NCBI GenBank assembly: GCA_035540495.1
Contig: DATLGL010000014.1
Location: 1-64,000 of the forward strand
Direction of reading: 5' to 3'
Source: DASVEG01 sp035540495
GTDB lineage: Bacteria > Actinomycetota > Acidimicrobiia > Acidimicrobiales > CADCTF01
DNA length: 64,000 nucleotides
The notes beneath the pieces are model-generated. The model saw nothing but the letters and a program-made list of their open reading frames with translations, was not told where the DNA came from and searched no databases. The position numbers and the translations under genes are program-made. Positions 45,572 to 53,787 of this stretch are shown here, piece by piece (within the stretch, counting starts at the first letter, position 1; every line of letters begins with the position of its first letter).

Positions 45572-47443
45572 CTATGACCGCTGCGGGAGGTGGCGGGAGA
45601 TCTCGATCTCGCTGACCTCGCCGGGGAGGCGCGTTCTCGGACGTCCACCCCAGAAGGCGGTGAGGAACTCGTCCTCGTCGCCCCACGTACCGGTCGTGTA
45701 CTCGGCGGTGGTCCAGGAGGTGCCGGTCCAGCTCGTGCCGGTCCAGGACGTGCCGGTCCACGACGTGCCCGTCCAGGACGTGCCGGTCCAGCTGGTGCCC
45801 GTCCAACTCGTGCCGGTCCAGGTGCCGCCGGTCCAGCTGGTGCCCGTCCAGCTCGTGCCAGTCCACGACGTGCCGGTCCAGCTGGTGCCGGTCCAGGAGG
45901 TGCCCGTCCAGCTGGTGCCGGTCCAGCTGGTGCCGGTCCAGCTCGTGCCGGTCCACGATGCCGGATCCCACGACTCGCACCGGTAGGTGATCTCACCCTT
46001 GATGACGTCGATGACGCCGTCGGGCTGGCAGTCGGTCTCGACGTTGCGGCCGCCGCGGCTCGCCTCGAGCGACCCGAGCCCGCCGGCCGTGACCGCCTGC
46101 ACCGGCGCAGCGTCAGCCGAAGCCTGGAGCGCCGCTTCGAGACGCACCCGTCCGGAACCCTGCGCCGTGGAGCCGGTGTTCGCGATCGGGTTCGCCGTCG
46201 ACCGGAGGAGGTGCTTGACCTGGTCGGGCGTCAGCTCCGGGCGCTGAGCGAGCATCAGGGCGACAAGGCCGGACGTGAGAGCCGACGCCTGCGACGAGCC
46301 GCTGCCCTTGATGTAGCTCGGGGAGATGAGCGCCTTGGGGTTGTCCTTCTCGACGGTCGACCCGAACGCGCGAGCGGCGATCAGCGTGCGGCCGGGGGCG
46401 ACCACGTCGGGCTTGGCGACGCCCTGTGCCGTCGGGCCCCTCGAGCTCCAGCCGGGAACGTTGTCGTCGGCGGGATCGGTGTTCTGCTTGTCGTCGTAAG
46501 CGCCGACGGTGATCACGACGGGGTCGTCACCGGGCTTGGTGATCGTGCCTGACTGCGGGCCGCTGTTGCCTGCGGCCGTCACGACCACGATGCCCTGGCG
46601 CCAGAGCCGCTGCACCGCGTAGTTGAGCGGGTCGATGGCGGGGTCCTGCTTCGAGGTGGTGCCCCACGAGAGGTTCAGGACCCGGATGTTGTACTGGTCC
46701 TTGTAGGCCGACACCCAGTGCATCGCCTGGAGCATCGTGGAGACGTCGGTGACGCCGTTGCGGCCTGCGGCCTTCACCGACACCAGGTGGGCCTTCGGTG
46801 CGACGCCGGTGTAGCCGGAGCTGCCCGTCGATCCGTTTGCGCTGTCGGCACCGCTGCCGCCGACGATGCCGGCCATGACCGTGCCGTGGCCGAACGAGTC
46901 GATCGTGGTGCCCTCACCAGAGAGGTCGGGACCGTGGACGACGCGACCGGCGAAGTCGTTCATGCCGGCGATGCCGGTGTCGATGATGGCGACGCCAACC
47001 CCCTGGCCGAGGTTGCCGGCAGCCCAGGCCGACGTGGCGCCGGACGAGCGGGCGAAGTTCGAGGCGGTTGTGGTCTCGTCGTAGCTGACGTTCTCGAACT
47101 CGACCTGACGGTTGGGCGTGATGCTGACGATCGCATCGCTGGCGACGGTGGCGCCGGCGGGGAGCTCGGCCTCGAAGCCGTTGATCAGGGCGAGCGCTTC
47201 GCCGACCGACCCGCCGGCGTCCTCCACTGCCTCGGCCGCTCGGGCCGCGCCGCCGGGAACTGCCTGCACGATGACCGACCCCGTGGCGTGCCCTTCGGCG
47301 GCGGGTGCGGGCGCCGCTGCAGCGGGTGCCGCCTCGACCTTCGGCGCGGCGGCGACGAGCCCAGCGACCAGGAGTGCGGCGATCAGTGCAGCGAGCGGGC
47401 GCGTACGAGCCCAGCTGATTCCATTCACGTGTCGAAACCCCAT
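45572..47443 (-). CDS. secreted subtilisin-like (S8) serine protease with SWTGT repeats
   Basis: Exported protease of 623 residues. Signal peptide (PLAALIAALLVAGLVAAAP) and an I9-like propeptide segment (about 50-115) precede the catalytic domain. The triad is Asp in VAIIDTGIAGM, His in SFGHGTVMAGI and Ser in GSGSSQASALTSG; the oxyanion Asn is in VTAAGNSG. After the domain (about residue 470) comes a Cys pair (VETDCQPDGV, ITYRCESW) and then 17 SWTGT-type pentapeptides. A conserved end (TTAEYTTGTWGDEDEF) closes the protein. ATG 47443 is preceded by AACAGGG. The downstream GGDEF-EAL gene is 3 bases away. Confidence 0.93.
   Translation of the reverse strand: MGFRHVNGISWARTRPLAALIAALLVAGLVAAAPKVEAAPAAAAPAPAAEGHATGSVIVQAVPGGAARAAEAVEDAGGSVGEALALINGFEAELPAGATVASDAIVSITPNRQVEFENVSYDETTTASNFARSSGATSAWAAGNLGQGVGVAIIDTGIAGMNDFAGRVVHGPDLSGEGTTIDSFGHGTVMAGIVGGSGADSANGSTGSSGYTGVAPKAHLVSVKAAGRNGVTDVSTMLQAMHWVSAYKDQYNIRVLNLSWGTTSKQDPAIDPLNYAVQRLWRQGIVVVTAAGNSGPQSGTITKPGDDPVVITVGAYDDKQNTDPADDNVPGWSSRGPTAQGVAKPDVVAPGRTLIAARAFGSTVEKDNPKALISPSYIKGSGSSQASALTSGLVALMLAQRPELTPDQVKHLLRSTANPIANTGSTAQGSGRVRLEAALQASADAAPVQAVTAGGLGSLEASRGGRNVETDCQPDGVIDVIKGEITYRCESWDPASWTGTSWTGTSWTGTSWTGTSWTGTSWTGTSWTGTSWTGTSWTGGTWTGTSWTGTSWTGTSWTGTSWTGTSWTGTSWTGTSWTTAEYTTGTWGDEDEFLTAFWGGRPRTRLPGEVSEIEISRHLPQRS
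45711..45965 (-). repeat. seventeen 15-base tandem repeats encoding SWTGT
   Basis: In-frame array with an exact 15-base period from 45711 to 45965, unit GTCCAGCTCGTGCCG on the plus strand with silent changes at a few positions. It encodes 17 pentapeptides SWTGT; one unit reads SWTGG and the next TWTGT. The silent variation shows selection on the peptide rather than recent expansion alone. Confidence 0.9.
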
Positions 47444-47802
47444 CCCTGTTCGGAACCACGAACCGTGAAGCTCCCACCGCTCCACGCAGCCAGTGTGTGC
47501 GTTGGGCCGGGAACGCACCATGGCCCTTCGGCAGGGTTTCGGCGCCCTACTCCGGACTAGTTCGCAGGACGCGAAAGGGACGTTGCCGCTGCCGTTCTCG
47601 CTGCTCTGTACGTGTTGCTGCCCATTTCGCCCGCGACGCGGACGGTGACAGCGGCTCAGGCGCTCTCGGTGGTGTCGGCGGAACGTTGCATGACCTTGAG
47701 CCGGAGCGTCATCGCACGCGTCCACTTCCCAGCGACAAGCGACAACCGCCTTGTCGCTTGTCGCTCACAAGTGGGCACTTCTTCTTGAAGCAACGAGATG
47801 AC
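47444..47802. other. intergenic region between divergent genes
   Basis: This 359-base stretch separates the subtilase and lipoprotein genes. I find no convincing gene in it. Its one clear structure is the long inverted repeat at 47731-47765. Confidence 0.5.
47731..47765. promoter_or_regulatory. 15-base perfect inverted repeat upstream of lipoprotein gene
   Basis: AGCGACAAGCGACAA (47731-47745) is exactly repeated in inverted form at 47751-47765 across a CCGCC loop. Each arm holds two direct GCGACAA units, so four half-sites are present. It lies 37 bases before the lipoprotein ATG. It could be an RNA hairpin or an operator for a dimeric regulator, and shares CAGCGACAAG with the site at 31333. 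Confidence 0.55.
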
Positions 47803-48420
47803 ATGTCGTACCGTCTGACGCTGATGCGCCGCGGCATGGGGATCGCGCTCGCGCTGACGCTGTTGCTGACGACGGCGTGCAGTGATCGGGACCAGTCAGC
47901 CGCGCCCCGAGCGACGGTCCCACCGGCCACGTCGACCACCACCATGGCCGCCCCCGCCGACCCCTACGCCATCCCCGAAACGATCGACATCGCCTACGTC
48001 CAGCGCGTCATCGACAAGCTCTACGAGATCGACGGCGACGCGACGCGCATCATCGCCGCGCGCCAGGAACTCGTTCCCGAAGCAGCACGAATCCTCCAAG
48101 CGATCTACCTGCCCGACGAGTTGAACCGGCAGCTGAAGCTTTGGGGAGACGCTGTCGCGCAGGGCCTCGAGCCGCTGAAGGACCCGCCCGGAAACATCGC
48201 TGCGACTATCACCCAACTCATCGTGACGGACAAGAGCTGTATCAGCTTCCGCGCCGAACGAGATTTTCGGGACGTACTCGATGCGCCCCCAGCGCCGCGA
48301 ACGAACACCATCGTGCTCAAGCCGAAGGCACAGCAACAAGACCCGGCACACATCAACCCGACGCCGTTCATGATCGATGAGCAGTTCGTAAACGACCCGA
48401 CAGCGCAACCGTGTCCCTAG
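47803..48420 (+). CDS. lipoprotein of unknown function
   Basis: Lipoprotein of 205 residues. The signal peptide ends in the lipobox LTTAC at about residue 26, followed by a Thr-rich linker (PATSTTTMAAP). The mature helical domain (PETIDIAYVQRVIDKLYEIDGDATR) resembles no family I know; two Cys (TDKSCISF, AQPCP) may pair. ATG 47803 lies 37 bases after the inverted repeat. It overlaps the next gene by 10 bases. Confidence 0.75.
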   Translation: MSYRLTLMRRGMGIALALTLLLTTACSDRDQSAAPRATVPPATSTTTMAAPADPYAIPETIDIAYVQRVIDKLYEIDGDATRIIAARQELVPEAARILQAIYLPDELNRQLKLWGDAVAQGLEPLKDPPGNIAATITQLIVTDKSCISFRAERDFRDVLDAPPAPRTNTIVLKPKAQQQDPAHINPTPFMIDEQFVNDPTAQPCP

Positions 48421-49208
48421 CAGCCCGGATCGCTCTGCTGCTGGCCGCGTTCATCGGCACTCCAGCAGCCGCGCGGGCGGCCGAGCAACGCTGCGTGGAG
48501 AGTCGATTCAGCGAGCTTGTTTGCACGATCATCGAAGTCGGCGGCTCTGAGTCCAGTGCTGCGCCGGCGCGAGCGACACGGGCCGCTACGCCGCGCGAGA
48601 ACATCATCTTGTGGCCGGTGCTCGTCTACCGAGATGGCGTCGGCATGTGCCTTGCGTTCCAGCGTGAGGTGTTCGAAGGGGCCAACAGCACCGTGCGGGC
48701 GAGAGACGCCGAGTTCCGCACGCTCGAGATGATCGCCTTGTACGACATGTGTCCTGGCGTGGAACGTCCGTCGCCGTCGCCCGCAGCAGTAGCGCGCCAG
48801 GTGGTCGAGGAGTTCCTCCCGCCCCCGCCGCAGCCGGAGATCGACCCCGGTTACGCGATCACCGGCAAGCCGGCGTACCTCGAGACCAACGGCAACCTGG
48901 CGCCGGGGCAGCAGCGGCGGGCGACGGTCCTCGGCGACATCGAGGTGCGGTTCCGCGGAACCTACGTCGTCGACTGGGGCGACGGCACCGCGCCCGAGGA
49001 GTTCACGGTCGAGGGCGAGCCTTGGCCCAACGGCCGGATCACCCACGTCTACCAACGAGTGGGGCGGTACGACGTGGTCGTCACCGCGAGGTGGGTCGCC
49101 GAGTGGAGGATCGGTTCGACGTCGGGGCGAATCGACGACAACCTGGCGAGCGTGGGACGCATCGAAGGCTTCGAGGTCCGCCAAATGCAGGCGGTACGCG
49201 ACCGATGA
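48411..49208 (+). CDS. secreted protein with PKD-like domain
   Basis: Exported protein of 265 residues. Signal peptide (RIALLLAAFIGTPAAARA), then a region with four Cys (ESRFSELVCTI, GVGMCLAFQ, YDMCPGV). The C-terminal domain contains the PKD-like VVDWGDGTAPEEF and ITHVYQRVGRYDVVVTARW. Start GTG 48411 overlaps the lipoprotein gene, and the stop overlaps the next ATG (ATGA), so the three are one unit. Function unknown; partnership with the lipoprotein is likely. Confidence 0.72.
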   Translation: MSLAARIALLLAAFIGTPAAARAAEQRCVESRFSELVCTIIEVGGSESSAAPARATRAATPRENIILWPVLVYRDGVGMCLAFQREVFEGANSTVRARDAEFRTLEMIALYDMCPGVERPSPSPAAVARQVVEEFLPPPPQPEIDPGYAITGKPAYLETNGNLAPGQQRRATVLGDIEVRFRGTYVVDWGDGTAPEEFTVEGEPWPNGRITHVYQRVGRYDVVVTARWVAEWRIGSTSGRIDDNLASVGRIEGFEVRQMQAVRDR

Positions 49209-49660
49209 AGACACCCACCACGGTGTGGCGCATCAGCCCCGAGCTCATCGCGGCGCTCGACGAGAAGTTCGGCGACCCCGTCGATGCCTACGTCAACGGA
49301 TCGCAGACATGGCTGATCGAAAACGGCCCGAACGAGACGACCCTCGAGTGGCGGCTGCACCCGGTGTCCGCGTACGAGCGCCCGAAGGGCATCGACACCT
49401 ACGCCGTCTTCCGGAGCGCGGCTGACGGTCGCACCGAACCCGCGACGTTGTGGGACGGGCTCGAAGCGTTCCCCGCATACGACGACGAGATGACCGTCGA
49501 GCAGCTCCGAGCCTCGGTCGTCGAGGCGCTCGGCCTCGAGCCCGACGCATCGGGCGAGGTGGAGCACGACGCGATCGGCGACGAGTGGGAGTCGACGAGC
49601 GGTCGAATCAGCATCGTCGACCGGCTGTTCGATCAACTCCGCAGCAACACCCGCGAATAA
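49205..49660 (+). CDS. conserved-looking hypothetical cytoplasmic protein
   Basis: Acidic protein of 151 residues with no signal peptide or membrane segment. The N-terminal half (VWRISPELIAALDEKFGDPVDAYVNGSQTWL) and the repeating TLEWRLHP, TLWDGLEAFP elements give a mixed alpha/beta fold I do not recognise. It is translationally coupled to the PKD-like gene. Its cytoplasmic location beside two exported proteins is notable. Confidence 0.6.
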   Translation: MKTPTTVWRISPELIAALDEKFGDPVDAYVNGSQTWLIENGPNETTLEWRLHPVSAYERPKGIDTYAVFRSAADGRTEPATLWDGLEAFPAYDDEMTVEQLRASVVEALGLEPDASGEVEHDAIGDEWESTSGRISIVDRLFDQLRSNTRE

Positions 49661-49709
49661 CGCGGGCAACACGCGCAAGAAGCAGCGTCCGGCGACCGAC
49701 AGCAGCGGC

Positions 49710-49916
49710 ATGGCCGACCGCATCGACATCCTCCTCGCCTCCGCGGTGGCGCAGCAGGAGCGCGACATGGTCCTCCGGGCACGCGTCGCGAGTGATCTCG
49801 TCGTCGGCGCGCCGCCTGCGCCTCCGTACTGGTACCGCCGTCCCCAGCGCGGCGAGCGCGTACGCCAGTGGGCGAAGGCGCAGCCAGAGGCGGTGACGGC
49901 GAATAGTCCACGGTGA
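49710..49916 (+). CDS. possible small hypothetical protein
   Basis: A 68-residue frame from ATG 49710 with a helical start (MADRIDILLASAVAQQERDM) and a basic, Pro-rich tail. It follows the previous gene by 49 bases on the same strand and precedes the histidine kinase gene. No family is recognised and no strong ribosome binding site is seen. Confidence 0.35.
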   Translation: MADRIDILLASAVAQQERDMVLRARVASDLVVGAPPAPPYWYRRPQRGERVRQWAKAQPEAVTANSPR

Positions 49917-49973
49917 CTATTAGGACCCCCGGTGACATGCGCCGATACCGCTGAGGTGAGCCCGGCGGTCCGG

Positions 49974-51503
49974 ATGGAGTCCGACCCCACCCCTGCCCCC
50001 ATCATTCCTGTCGATCGGGAAGAACTCGCCGCCGAGGCGCGCCTCGTCGGCCTGCGCGAATTCCACACGCCGACGCTCGAGGCCATCGAGAAGCGGCGGG
50101 TGCAGCTCTGGCTGCTCTCGATCGTGATCCTGCTCGGGGTGACGGCCATCGTCACCGCCGGCTCGCTCTTCCCCAGCCTGTTCGACGACCTCGGCGTCGG
50201 CGAGGCGTGGTTCACCGGAGGACAGTTCCGGGTCCTGATGCTCACGCTGACGATCGGTTTCAGCGCGTACGTCTTTGAGAAGGAACGTCACCTCCGCCGC
50301 CTCACCAGGCTGCTCGTCGACGAGCGCGTCCTGAGCGCGGCGTTGAGCAACCGGCTGGCCGAGGTCACTGCGCTGCTCGAGGCGGGCAAGGCGATCAACT
50401 CCGTCCTCGAGATCGACGCCGTCCTCCACATCATCCTGAACAGCGCGACGAGCCTCCTCGGCGCGTCGGCCGGTTCGATCATGCTGAGCGATCCGGACGC
50501 CGAGACGCTGCGAGCCGTGTGCGTCCACGGCAACGACGCCGCGCTCGACGCGGTGGTCCGCTACGACGAGGGCATCGCCGGACGTGTCGCCCGTAGCTGG
50601 GAACCGCTCCTCATCACGGGCAACCTCGGCGGTCGGGCGAAGCCGATCGAGTCGGCGATGTGCGTCCCCCTGCTCCACCGCGGCCACTTCCTCGGCGTCC
50701 TCAACCTCAACGGATCCTCGAACCGCTCGTTCACCGAGTACGACCTCCGAGCGCTGAGCCTGTTCGCCGAGCAGGCCGCGGCGGCCATCGCCAACGCCCG
50801 TCTGTACGAGATCGAGCGTCAGCACGTCGCCGAGCTCGTCGAGTCGGAGATGCGCAAGAGCGAGTTCCTCGCGGCCGTGTCGCACGACCTCCGCACGCCG
50901 CTCACGTCGTTGAACGGGTGCACGAAGATGCTGCAGCGGAACGACCTCACGCAGGGCCAGCGCGACGAGCTGACCGAGATGATCGGTCGCCAGTCGGCCC
51001 GCCTCTCGCAGATGGTCGAGAGCCTTCTCATGGCGGCGCGCCTCGAGCACGAGAACCCTCCGGAGCTCGAAGCCGTCGACGTCGCTGCCCTCACCCGCGA
51101 GCTGGCGAATGAGTACCACCTCGGCGCCCGCCCCTTCACCGTTGTCGCTCCCCCGACGCTCGTGGTCCTCGGACGAACCGACGGCCTGCGCCGCGTACTG
51201 ACCAACCTGCTCGACAACGCCTTCAAGCACGGATCGTCCCCGGTGAGCGTGACCATCGAGGCGGTCGAAGGCGAGGTCGCGGTGGCGGTGCGCGACAGCG
51301 GCCCCGGCATTCGTCCGGAGGACCGCGAGCGCGTGTTCGAACGCTTCACCCGCCTCGACGCCAACCGCCAGATCCCTGGGATCGGGCTCGGCCTGTCGAT
51401 CGTCCAGGGGATCGTCGTCGGCTACGGCGGCAAGGTCTGGATCGAAGACCCGGACGACGGCGGCCCAGGCACCGTCATGGTCATCCGCCTGCAGGCGGCG
51501 TAG
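49974..51503 (+). CDS. membrane sensor histidine kinase with GAF domain
   Basis: Histidine kinase of about 509 residues. Two transmembrane helices (LWLLSIVILLGVTAIVTAG; FRVLMLTLTIGFSAYVF) precede a coiled coil, a GAF domain at about 135-280 and the HisKA phosphoacceptor FLAAVSHDLRTPLTSL. The ATPase domain has the N box LTNLLDNAFKHG, G1 RDSGPGI, F box FERFTRLD and G2 IPGIGLGLSIV. The ATG at 49974 was chosen; GTG 49932 would add 14 residues. Its probable partner is the OmpR-type regulator gene at 52268, on the opposite strand beyond the NUDIX gene. Confidence 0.9.
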   Translation: MESDPTPAPIIPVDREELAAEARLVGLREFHTPTLEAIEKRRVQLWLLSIVILLGVTAIVTAGSLFPSLFDDLGVGEAWFTGGQFRVLMLTLTIGFSAYVFEKERHLRRLTRLLVDERVLSAALSNRLAEVTALLEAGKAINSVLEIDAVLHIILNSATSLLGASAGSIMLSDPDAETLRAVCVHGNDAALDAVVRYDEGIAGRVARSWEPLLITGNLGGRAKPIESAMCVPLLHRGHFLGVLNLNGSSNRSFTEYDLRALSLFAEQAAAAIANARLYEIERQHVAELVESEMRKSEFLAAVSHDLRTPLTSLNGCTKMLQRNDLTQGQRDELTEMIGRQSARLSQMVESLLMAARLEHENPPELEAVDVAALTRELANEYHLGARPFTVVAPPTLVVLGRTDGLRRVLTNLLDNAFKHGSSPVSVTIEAVEGEVAVAVRDSGPGIRPEDRERVFERFTRLDANRQIPGIGLGLSIVQGIVVGYGGKVWIEDPDDGGPGTVMVIRLQAA

Positions 51504-51528
51504 CTCAGTTCAACGAGCGGCCGTTGCG

Positions 51529-52251
51529 TTACCCCGCGCCCGCGGGACCGTCGCGCCACACGTCTGGACGAGGTGCGTCGAACGCGACGTCGATCGGTTC
51601 GCCTCGGATGGCGGCGAACGCGTTCGGCCCCCAACGCTCCCATCCGGCGAGCGGCGCCGGCAGCGCGTCCTCCGCGAACCAGCCGACATCGGCCGTTTCG
51701 AGCTCATGGCCCTTGAGCTCGCCGCCCGTCTTCCGGCAGTGGAAGACGAGCGAGTAGAGCGGGACGCTCGTGAACCCGAGGCGCAGCCCGTCGAGGACCG
51801 CGATCAACCGCACGGGCTCGCACTCGATGCCTGTCTCCTCGAGCACCTCCTTCACCGCCACCTCGCTGGCCGAGTAGCCGATGTCGGCCCATCCGGTCGG
51901 ATACAGCCAGATGCCGGAATCGGACCGCTTCACGAGGAGGATGCGCCCGTCGTCATCGCCTACCACCGCACCGACAGCGATCTTCGGCGTGACGTAGCCG
52001 GCGACGCCCGTGCCGACGATCTTGAGCCACTCCTCGACGAGCACCTCGCTCTCGAGCTCGTGTCCGGCGGCGACCCGCATGTCGGCCGCGACCTTCAGCA
52101 CCTCTTCGTAGCGCTCACGCTCGTAGAGGTTCTCGGTGAAGCCGAGGCCCGTGCGCGCGATGCCGGCCAACGCCTCGCTCCAGCGCAGGAGGTCGTTGGC
52201 CGACACGGCCGGGCCATCACCAGCAGGGTCCCCGAGCGGCGCGTCGACCAT
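51529..52251 (-). CDS. NUDIX hydrolase with NUDIX_N-type domain
   Basis: Nucleoside-diphosphate-linked hydrolase of 240 residues. An N-terminal helical domain (LLRWSEALAGIARTGLGFTENLYERERYEEV; about 20-60) is typical of the group acting on ADP-ribose or NADH-like substrates. The NUDIX box at about 125-147 reads GWADIGYSASEVAVKEVLEETG, giving the expected G-x5-E-x7-REVxEExG form with K for R. It lies 16 bases from the response-regulator gene start. Its role in the signalling cluster is not evident. Confidence 0.88.
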   Translation of the reverse strand: MVDAPLGDPAGDGPAVSANDLLRWSEALAGIARTGLGFTENLYERERYEEVLKVAADMRVAAGHELESEVLVEEWLKIVGTGVAGYVTPKIAVGAVVGDDDGRILLVKRSDSGIWLYPTGWADIGYSASEVAVKEVLEETGIECEPVRLIAVLDGLRLGFTSVPLYSLVFHCRKTGGELKGHELETADVGWFAEDALPAPLAGWERWGPNAFAAIRGEPIDVAFDAPRPDVWRDGPAGAG

Positions 52252-52267
52252 GGGCCGACGCTATTCG

Positions 52268-53014
<747 letters not shown>

Positions 53015-53182
53015 GGTTGAACTATCGACCCTGCTTGGTTGTCGTATTGAGACGCATTCGTGACAGGTAGCCGGGAGTGACCAGTTGTCATGGTCCGGCG
53101 GGGTGACCGTATGGGGAGCCTGTGTCGCTATTTCCGATTTGGGTCTGTCGTGTTGACCGTTCGTTGATGTTCCGTTCCTCCT

Positions 53183-53560
53183 ATGGCTGGGGGGAAGTGG
53201 CGGGTGCTGGTCGTGGACGACGAACCCGACCTGCGGGAGCTCATCGCGCTGACGTTGTCGCTCGACGACCGTCTCGAGGTGGCCGGCGTCGCGTCGTCAG
53301 GCGAGGACGCCCTGTCGTTCGTGTCGTCGCCCTCTGGTCTGGTCGACCTCGTTGTGCTCGATCACTGGCTCGGCGGGGCGCTCACCGGAACGCAGGTCGC
53401 TGCCGAATTGCGCGCTCGTTGGCCAGGCGTGCGGGTGCTGTTGTTCACCGCGGTCGACGACGTGGATGTGGATCTGACGGCTGCCTCCGTCGACGCTGTG
53501 CTCGCCAAGCCCGAGTTGGTCCGATTGCCCGACGTGGCCTTGGGCGTGATGTCCGACTAG
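53183..53560 (+). CDS. single-domain response regulator receiver
   Basis: Protein of 125 residues that is only a receiver domain. Conserved residues are the acidic group in LVVDDEPDL, phosphoacceptor Asp in LVVLDHWLGG, Thr in LLFTAVDDV and Lys in VLAKPEL. With no output domain it would act on a partner protein or as a phosphate sink. It lies 68 bases ahead of the c-di-GMP aptamer and metalloprotease gene. Confidence 0.85.
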   Translation: MAGGKWRVLVVDDEPDLRELIALTLSLDDRLEVAGVASSGEDALSFVSSPSGLVDLVVLDHWLGGALTGTQVAAELRARWPGVRVLLFTAVDDVDVDLTAASVDAVLAKPELVRLPDVALGVMSD

Positions 53561-53627
53561 GGCTGTCATAGCCCGAAGATCCCCGTCAAGGACGGTCGGA
53601 GGTAGCCCGATGACCATTGACAGAACC

Positions 53628-53712
53628 ACATCAGCGACAAAGGCAAAGCCGGCGGGAACCGGTGACGCAAAGCCACGGGGCCAGAACGGCCAGCCGGGCT
53701 ACCGAACGATGT
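53628..53712 (+). ncRNA. class I cyclic di-GMP riboswitch (GEMM-I)
   Basis: The RNA has the conserved core: GACAAAGGCAAAGCC at about 53636-53650, a short P1b stem (CCGG/CCGG) with a GGGAA loop, GACGCAAAGCCACGG from 53664, a second stem GGCC/GGCC, and AGCCGGGCTACCG. The closing stem is ACATC (53628-53632) with GATGT (53708-53712). These are the known ligand-binding elements of GEMM-I aptamers. It sits 75 bases before the ATG of the metalloprotease gene on the same strand. Whether ligand turns expression on or off cannot be read with certainty. Confidence 0.9.
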
Positions 53713-53713
53713 A

Positions 53714-53740
53714 GGGGTCTGGAGGGGCCCCGTTCCTTGT
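53714..53740 (+). terminator. candidate riboswitch expression-platform hairpin
   Basis: GGGGTC (53714-53719) can pair with GGCCCC (53726-53731), followed by a pyrimidine-rich GTTCCTTGT. It directly follows the aptamer closing stem and could be a conditional terminator. The U-tract is weak and the switching partner is unclear. Confidence 0.4.
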
Positions 53741-53787
53741 CCTGAAGCGGTTCTCGCACATCGGACCTGGAGGGACGAGGAGAACCA

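Noticed and set aside
43484..45577. A 697-codon plus-strand frame opposite the GGDEF-EAL gene
   Set aside because: It mirrors the GGDEF-EAL coding frame and has no recognisable domains.
45711..45965. Short regular repeats that could be mistaken for a CRISPR array
   Set aside because: The period is 15 bases without spacers and encodes SWTGT in frame with the protease.
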